This document shows positions 57,951 to 64,000 of a DNA stretch of 64,000 nucleotides, piece after piece. Position 1 is the stretch's first letter. Every line of letters starts with the position of its first letter. The stretch covers positions 766,415 to 830,414 of the forward strand of contig BDDD01000027.1 in the NCBI GenBank assembly GCA_001972305.1. Reading direction: 5' to 3'. The position numbers and the translations under genes are program-made. The DNA is from Cephalotus follicularis (taxonomy: Eukaryota > Streptophyta > Magnoliopsida > Oxalidales > Cephalotaceae). The notes beneath the pieces were generated by a model. The model worked only from the letters and a program-made list of their open reading frames with translations. It was not told the origin of the DNA and searched no databases.

Positions 57951-58516
57951 TTGTCCTCCTCCACGAGGAGCACCACGACCACGGCCACGACCACAATCAC
58001 GGCCATCAACACCCCAACTACCACGAGAGTTCTCACTACCACCCCTACCACCCTATGCTACCATAGCACTATTTTCAGATATCATGGGAGATGAAGTCTG
58101 AGGGGTAAAGCGACTAATAACTCAACTACAAATAACCTAAATTACAACTACGAACACAGATCAGATACCCCGCACCAAATCACCACAAATGCACAAGATA
58201 GATCCGATTGAGATTAAAAACACCACACCACATGATGAAACTACTCAACCGGATCGCAAAACAAACATAAATCACATTAAATCACTTCACAACATCCAAG
58301 GCAATTATTATTTCCCCAAACAAATACGAAATACCTTAAACCGAACCAAAAAACAAATGACTTAGAATCTCATATTTGTGGGTACTGTTCACGTGAACAG
58401 TGTTTGCGATGAACTGTAACGCGTGAACAGTATCGTGATGAACAGTAACACGTGAACAATAGTGTTTTTTTTCCCGGCTGCTAGGGTTTCTTAACTAGGG
58501 TGTCGCTCTAATACCA
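57951..58516 (-). other. Copia-2 gag/leader region without a clear domain
   Basis: Minus-strand sequence between the zinc-knuckle segment and the PBS. A Gly/Arg-rich stretch is encoded at about 57,950-58,050; the rest shows no recognisable domain. A short phrase, GTGAACAGT, is repeated four or five times at 58,388-58,460. Confidence 0.5.
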
Positions 58517-58660
58517 TGAAATCAGATAATTATTTCTTCTACATTGTATTGAGATAATTCCACTATTTATATATGCTAGTGTTAGGCCTTCACATTAATA
58601 TGGGCTTAATCAAATATTAGGCCCAAACTTGTAACTTATAATAAATAATTATAAATAATA
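58517..58660 (-). repeat. Copia-2 5' LTR
   Basis: 144 bp, partner of 54,060-54,203. PBS adjacent at 58,504-58,516. Confidence 0.88.
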
Positions 58661-58879
58661 TTGTTGATGTGCTGTGAAGCCATTTTTTGCCACAGCTATT
58701 ACTGAGTTGGTTGATGTATGTACCACTGGTGAGTTGAGACTCTTTTTGTGGTCGGTTTTGCTTGTAGTTGACCTGTCCAGTCGATGTGAGGTCATTTTTT
58801 GTCTGTTTATTGTGTGTCTGTCATTGATTTAGTGGCTGTGGGTAGAGTAGTTTGGAGTTAGGTTTGCAATTTCTTTGTA

Positions 58880-61800
58880 AATGGAATCGAAAAGTGTTAT
58901 TACAGAGGTTGTATCCTCTTCATCGAGTCGTATCACTGATAAGAAATTGGAAGGAAGTAATAACTATCAACAATGGCGTAAAATTATGATTTTGGTTCTT
59001 ACTAGACAAGAGAAAGAGGATCATCTGGCTGCGACTCCATCCAAAAGTGAACGATAATAAAATTGTTGACCTTGTGACTCACTTTGATAAGGTGAAGGAC
59101 TTGTGGAGTTATTTGAGTGTGTTGTATTCTGGTCATAATAATTTATCTCGTATTTATGACTTGCCTCAACAATTTTATCGTGTAGCACTACAGGAACATT
59201 TTCTGACTTAGTATTGTTGATTTCAAGAGAATGTATGAGGAATTAAATTCTCTTTTACCTATCATTGTAGATGTAAAACAAATGAAGGATCAGAGGGAGC
59301 AATTGCTAGTTATGAGTTTCTTATGGGGTTTAGGACCAGAATATGAGTCTATTCGGTTTCAGATACTTAGAGGTGTGGAGGTAGCTTCTCTTGTTGACAT
59401 CTTTTCTTGTGTTCTACGGGTGTCTTGTGAGACGACTCAGGATTTCCATGTTGATGGAAATTTGGGCAATAAATCTGCTCTTGCAACTTAGAGTACTCGT
59501 GGGGGTGGCAGAGGTGGTCGGAGTGGTTCATTTCGAGGTGGCAATTTTGGTGGCAGAGGATCTGGTAGAGGACAGAGTTCAGGGGGAGAGACTTCTGGTT
59601 CTGTTCGACAATGTTATTATGTCTAACGCAATTGGGTCATCTTCAACGTAATTATTGGAAACTTCATGGCAAACCATCATCTCAACCACGGTTTACTAAT
59701 GCAATTGTTAATCCAGATCCTGCACCACAAACATATCAAGCTTCAACAGGGAAAACAGTTATTATGTCTAATGAGGAATATACCCGTTATATGTAATCCA
59801 ATATATCTCCGCAACCATCATCTTCTTCTACAACTACTTTTCTTCAGACAGATAATGTCACTGCATGCCTTTCCTCTGCTCCTCAAACTTGGGTCATTGA
59901 CTCAGGTTCAACCGATCATATGATTGGTAATTCAGGTATACTTTCTTCTTGTGATACTTTGTCACCTACATCAAAGGTCACCTTAGCTGACGGATCCACT
60001 GTTCCAGTAAAGGGCACTGGTATTGCTTGTTCTAACTCTTCCCTACCTTTGTCTGCTTTCCTTTTTATACCAAATTTACCATTCAATCTATTGTCAATAA
60101 GTAAACTTACTAGAACACTTAATTGTTGTGTCTTATTCTACCATGGTTTTTGTATTTTTCAGGATCTTATGACGGGGAAGATGATTGGTAAAGGGTGGGA
60201 GTCAGGTGGCCTTTATATTCTTGATGCATCTTCATCTCTTCCAGCATCTATTGCATGTTCCAGTGTGTTATCACTAGTTCAGATTCATTGTCAATTGGGT
60301 CATCCATCTTTACAGAGTCTGAAGAAACTAGTTCCTAGTTTGAGTTCTCTATCTAATTTAGAATATGAGTAGTGTTAGTTTGGGAAACACCATCATGTGT
60401 CTTACCCTCCTAGAGTCAATAAGCGGTCTGCGCACCCATTTCATATCGTTCATTCCGATATTTGGGGACCTAGTCCTGTATTGTGAAACCAAGGATTTAA
60501 ATATTTTGTTACTTTTGTGGATGATCACTCTCGAGTGACTTGGATTTATTTAATGAAAAATCGTTTTGATTTATTCCCTATATTTTGTGCTTTTGTAGCT
60601 GAAATTCAAACTCAGTTTGGTGTTTCTATTTGTATTTTGCGTAGTGATAATGCTAAGGAGTACTTTTTGCTCCCTATTATGATTTTATGACAAAACATGG
60701 TATGATTCATTAGTCTTCTTGCTCATATACTCCACAACAAAATGGAGTTGCTGAGAGAAAAAATCGGCACTTGTTGGAAGTTACTCGAACATTATTGTTT
60801 CACATGAAGGTTCCAAAAATGTTTTGGGTTGAAACCGCATGTCATCTTATTAATCGTATGCCCTCGTTTGTTCTTGGTGGGAGTATGTTTTATTCTCTCA
60901 TTTTTCCTTCTCATTGTCTGTTCTCTTTGCCTCATCGTGTTTTTGGATGCGTTTGTTATGTTCAAGATCATCGTTTAAGTGTATCAAAGTTGGATCCTAA
61001 TGCTCTCAAGTGTCTCTTTCTTGGGTATTCCCGTACTCAGAAAGGATATCGATGTTACTCTTTTGAGCTTAATCGTTATGTTGTGTCTGTTGATGTGTCT
61101 TTCTTTGAGTCCACTCCTTATCAGTTTGGGAAGTCAGATGAATCGAAAGTAGTTGATGATTTTCCAGTCTACGTTATTCAACGTTCTGTTACCAACTCAC
61201 CTACAGCTCCATCATCCCGTCTTGTTCCAGAGATTCGCTAGGTATATAATCTTCGTCCCCGTCCACTTACTATTGCAGAACACCTTGACTCTACTACTTT
61301 GCCAGACTCTTCCTCCTCTGTGGATCCCCCTGACCTTCCTATTGCTCTCAAAAAAGGTAAACGCAGTTGAACTACACATCCCATTTTATCTTTTGTTTCT
61401 TATACAAATGATTCGCCTTCTTTCTATTCTTTTCTTTCCACTATTGATTCCTACCCTATTCCCAAATCTATTTCTGTGGCATTATCTCATTTTGGGTGGA
61501 AGAAAGCTATGGAAGAAGAAATGGTGGCTCTAGCACATAATCAAACTTGGGAATTGGTTCCTTTGCCTAATGGTAAGACTACTATTGCTTGTCGTTGGGT
61601 ATATGCAGTTAAGGTCAATCCAGATGGTTCTCTTGCTCGTTTAAAGGCCAGGGTAGTGGCCAAGGGATATGCCCAAACATATGTCGTTGATTATTCTGAT
61701 ACTTTTTCACCTGTAGCTAAAACTGCATCTGTTAGACTTCTTGTCTCTCTTGTAGCTTCTCGCCATTGGCTCTTATATCAACTAGATGTTAAAAATGCCT

Positions 61801-62347
61801 TTTTACATGGTGATTGAAAAGAAGAGGTATATATGAAGCAACTACTGAGGTTTGTTGCTCAGGGGGAGTCTGGGATGGTGTTTAAGCTTAAGAAGTCATT
61901 GTATGGGTTAAAACAGTCACCGTGGGCGTGGTTTGGTCGCTTTACTAATGTTGTAATTGAATTTGGAATGACCCGTTGTAGTAGTGATCATTCAGTGTTT
62001 TATCGACCCTCTAACACTGGGAGGATTTTGTTGAGTGTGTATGTGATGACATTTTGATCACAGGAGATGATCATGAGGGTATTCAGTTGCTAAAAGATTA
62101 CCTTCAACAGAGATTTCAAACTAAAGACTTGGGGCGACTCGAGTATTTTTTGGGTATTGAAATAGCACAATCGTCAAGTAAAGGTATTTTTATGTCCCAA
62201 CGTAAATATGTACTTGATATATTGGATGAAATTGGGATGTTAGGTTCCAAACCTCTTGATACTCCAATGGATCCTAACCAAAAGCTTATGGTAGATGATG
62301 GAGATATATTAGAGGATCATGAGAAGTATCGGAGGTTGGTGGGTAAA
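58880..62347 (+). pseudogene. Copia-1 gag-pol remnant
   Basis: gag begins MESKSVITEVVSSSSS near 58,880, with KKLEGSNNYQQWRK and the UBN2-type segment LLPIIVDVKQMKDQREQLLV. Protease TWVIDSGSTDHMIGNSG is at about 59,888. The GAG-pre-integrase CQLGHPSLQSLKKLVP motif is at about 60,290. The integrase core (HSDIWGPSPV, then KYFVTFVDDHSRVTWIYL) is at about 60,445-60,560 and AVERKNRHLLEVTRTLL-like sequence at about 60,750. RT ([42 protein letters not shown]) is at 61,476-62,347. The fossil remnant ends where copia-3 begins. Confidence 0.87.
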
Positions 62348-62350
62348 TGT

Positions 62351-64000
62351 TGTTATTCATACGTTATTTTTAGTATTTCTTCCGTATTTATTTCTTTCCT
62401 TTCCTGGGTATGTCCAGGTTCTATGTATCTCAATATGTTATGAATATAAATAAAGGGCTTTGAGTCACTATTGACACAAGCCATCCTCACAATTCTACTT
62501 GGTATCAGAGCTCAGGTTCATTAGATTTTTTTTTTCAATTTCAATTTCAAAAAAAAAAAAACACTAGCCACGCACAACAGCGGCCTTGACACACAACCCT
62601 AACTGACGGCGCGATCTTCCTAACGATTGCACAACCCTAGCCACGCGCAACAACGGCTTGCGCACAACCCTTTGTTGACGGCGCGCGATCCCTAGCTGAC
62701 GGTGCGCGATCTCCCTAGCTGACGGCGCGTGATCCATGATCGTGCGACGGGATGATTGGCGACGCGATTTTGTTTCTGGTGGAAGGAGACTTACTGATCA
62801 GTGACCAGGCACTGGCTGTTGCCATGACATGCTGATTCTTTGATATTTGCTCTTATTCATCTCCTGTGCATGATGGAACCGAAGGAGGATTTTGGATCTT
62901 TTGGCAGTAATGGATCGTCTCAGGTTCGAGAAGTCCCTGCCCTACCTGTTTGTCCCATAAAATTGGATCGGACTAACTATCTGATCTGGTCTCGATTGGT
63001 TTTTTTGGTTGTTGGTGCTCGTGGTTTTTCCGGTTTCCTAACTGGAGCTTCAAAAAAACCAGCAGAGCAAGGAGATGCTCAAAACAAATGGGTGACGACA
63101 AATTATCTTATTATGTCGTATCTACTAAATTCTATGGAACCTGCTGTTGCCCAAGGATATCTACTTATGGACTCTGCCACTAATATATGGATTTCAGCTG
63201 AGAAGACATTCTCAAAGAAGAAAAACACATCCCAATGTTATGAAATTCGGAAAAAATTGGGAGATACAAAGCAAAAGGAGATGTCTGTGTTTCAGTATTA
63301 TTCTACATTGAAAGGACTCTGGCATGAATTGGATTATTATGGTCCCTTTAATGTCATTAATCCAATTGATGCTGCTACTTTCCAAGAATGACAAGACAAT
63401 CATTGCTTATTTGATTTCCTGGCAAGTCTAAATGTGGAGTTTGAGCCTATCAGAGCACAAATACTGAGTACTAAACCTCTTCCATCTCTTGAAGATGCTT
63501 TTTCCAGTATTCAGTCAGAAGATACTAGACGGGGGGCCATGGCTCTTCCTGCTCCTCAGGAAAGATCTGCTTTCTATAGTGATTCTACAGTTGCGAATGT
63601 TGCTTTCCGAGGTAAGACTTCTGGTGCCCAAGCAAGACCTATGCCTGTATGTGATTATTGTGGGAAGGAGAAACACACAAGAGATAGTTGCTGGAAGTTG
63701 CATGGAAGACCTGGTGATAAGAAAAAATCACAACATTCACTCTTCACTACTGCTAATTCGACTATTGTTCCTCCTCCTTCTGGTCAGCCTTCTTCAGCTA
63801 CTATTCTACCGTTTACTCCGGATCAGATGCAGGTGTTACGGAATTTGTTCACCAAGGAACATCTTCCTTCCTCTTCAGATATGTCCACAGCTTTTGCCAT
63901 GTCTATGACAGGTCCTTATGATAATGTGTCAGGTAATCCTTTTTGTGGTCTTAGTACTCTTCGTAATTCTTGGATCATCGATTCGGGAGCAACCGATCAC
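62351..64000 (+). mobile_element. Copia-3: Ty1/copia element, runs off the window
   Basis: The 5' LTR (62,351 to about 62,491, TGTTATTCATACG...CCTCACA) has a TATA-like ATATAAATAAA near 62,443. A few bases later is the PBS TGGTATCAGAGC (62,500-62,511). gag (62,873 onward, MEPKEDFGSFGSNGSS, LDRTNYLIWSRLVFLVVGAR) includes a zinc knuckle CDYCGKEKHTRDSCWKLHG (about 63,650-63,710). The protease catalytic site WIIDSGATDH is at the last bases of the window. It is inserted into the RT region of copia-1. Fewer breaks are evident than in copia-1 in the part seen. Confidence 0.88.
62873..64000 (+). pseudogene. Copia-3 gag and start of protease
   Basis: The N-terminal segment (62,873-63,391) has the DUF4219/UBN2-like layout of plant copia gags (LPVCPIKLDRTNYLIWSRLV, then KKNTSQCYEIRKKLGDTKQK). 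The zinc knuckle is near 63,650-63,710, and the protease DSGATDH lies at the window end. It is a fossil gag with a few breaks in the visible part. Confidence 0.82.

Larger units (their letters stand above)
54060..58660 (-). mobile_element. Copia-2: antisense Ty1/copia nested in copia-1
   Basis: It has 144-bp LTRs at 54,060-54,203 and 58,517-58,660, about a dozen differences apart by eye. The PBS is the reverse complement of TGGTATTAGAGCG at 58,504-58,516, and the purine-rich tract TTGAGAGGGAG lies next to the left LTR. The flanking 5 bp are gtgtt (54,055-54,059) and ttgtt (58,661-58,665), one mismatch. Parts on the minus strand: gag tail with a zinc knuckle (about 57,666-57,950), protease (57,600), integrase (56,503-57,457, interrupted by a small DNA element), RT (54,714-56,200) and RNase H (54,211-54,600). 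One 390-codon stretch (55,307-56,479) remains open. Broken, with several breaks. Confidence 0.9.
53551..62350 (+). mobile_element. Copia-1: Ty1/copia element in the SPIKE1 intron, interrupted twice
   Basis: A sense-strand Ty1/copia. The 5' LTR is short (53,551-53,674, TGTTAGATAAG...GATTAACA) with a TATA-like TATAAATATAT at about 53,611. The PBS TGGTATCAGAGCC (53,675-53,687) matches initiator tRNA-Met. After a leader, an antisense copia is inserted (54,060-58,660). Then come gag (from about 58,880), protease (59,888), integrase (60,270-61,000) and RT (61,476-62,347). A third copia starts at 62,351 inside the RT region, so the rest and the 3' LTR are off the window. Broken, with about ten breaks in the part seen. 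Confidence 0.88.

Noticed and set aside
57830-58094. His/Thr-rich plus-strand frames
   Set aside because: They are antisense shadows of the Gly/Arg-rich part of copia-2 gag.
1-64000. tRNA, rRNA or other structured RNA genes
   Set aside because: The only tRNA-related matches are short primer binding sites of the LTR elements (TGGTATCAGAGC and TGGCGCC types).

Overview
This is nuclear DNA from a flowering plant, most likely a eudicot. One host gene is recognisable, the 5' third of the DOCK-family exchange factor SPIKE1 (about 46.2-52.9 kb, + strand), with AT-rich introns. Almost everything else is old transposable element, mainly LTR retrotransposons nested in one another. I cannot name the species. 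A 25-base N run at 45,335-45,359 marks an assembly gap.

Left part (1-45.8 kb): a pile of Ty3/gypsy elements that look like the Tat/Retand lineage. Element 1 (1-7,019, minus) runs off the left edge. Element B (8,625-21,410, minus) is heavily reduced but still has both LTRs and a near-perfect 5-bp target duplication. Its linker holds an array of roughly 77-bp tandem repeats, and three other LTR-like elements have landed in it. Element A (21,765-38,371, minus) keeps both LTRs, gag, pol and the extra antisense reading frame typical of this lineage. Its 5' LTR is split by a solo-LTR-like insertion (31,345-38,254) that carries two further insertions. Element C/D (39.3-45.8 kb, plus) has an antisense frame, an LTR, gag and a second LTR; it is also hit by a CACTA transposon end and a hAT-like element. 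All of these are broken fossils.

Middle (45.8-52.9 kb): after an AT microsatellite comes the SPIKE1 promoter/leader, a 5'-UTR intron and twelve coding exons giving about 600 residues, up to the start of the DHR-1/C2 region. All exon phases join cleanly. One intron appears to use a GC-AG boundary.

Right part (52.9-64 kb): the intron after the last visible SPIKE1 exon is filled by Ty1/copia elements. A sense-strand copia (from 53,551) contains a complete antisense copia (54,060-58,660), which in turn contains a small inverted-repeat DNA element (about 56,695-56,973). The first copia is also interrupted by a third copia (from 62,351) that leaves the window. The remaining SPIKE1 exons probably lie to the right.

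No new enzymatic system stands out. The most interesting signals are repeat-level: a GTCGAC-centred phrase shared by apparently unrelated LTR-like elements, a same-family LTR nested head-to-head that makes an ~800-bp inverted repeat, the Tat linker array that resembles a satellite in the making, and the transposon-filled intron of an essential-type gene.
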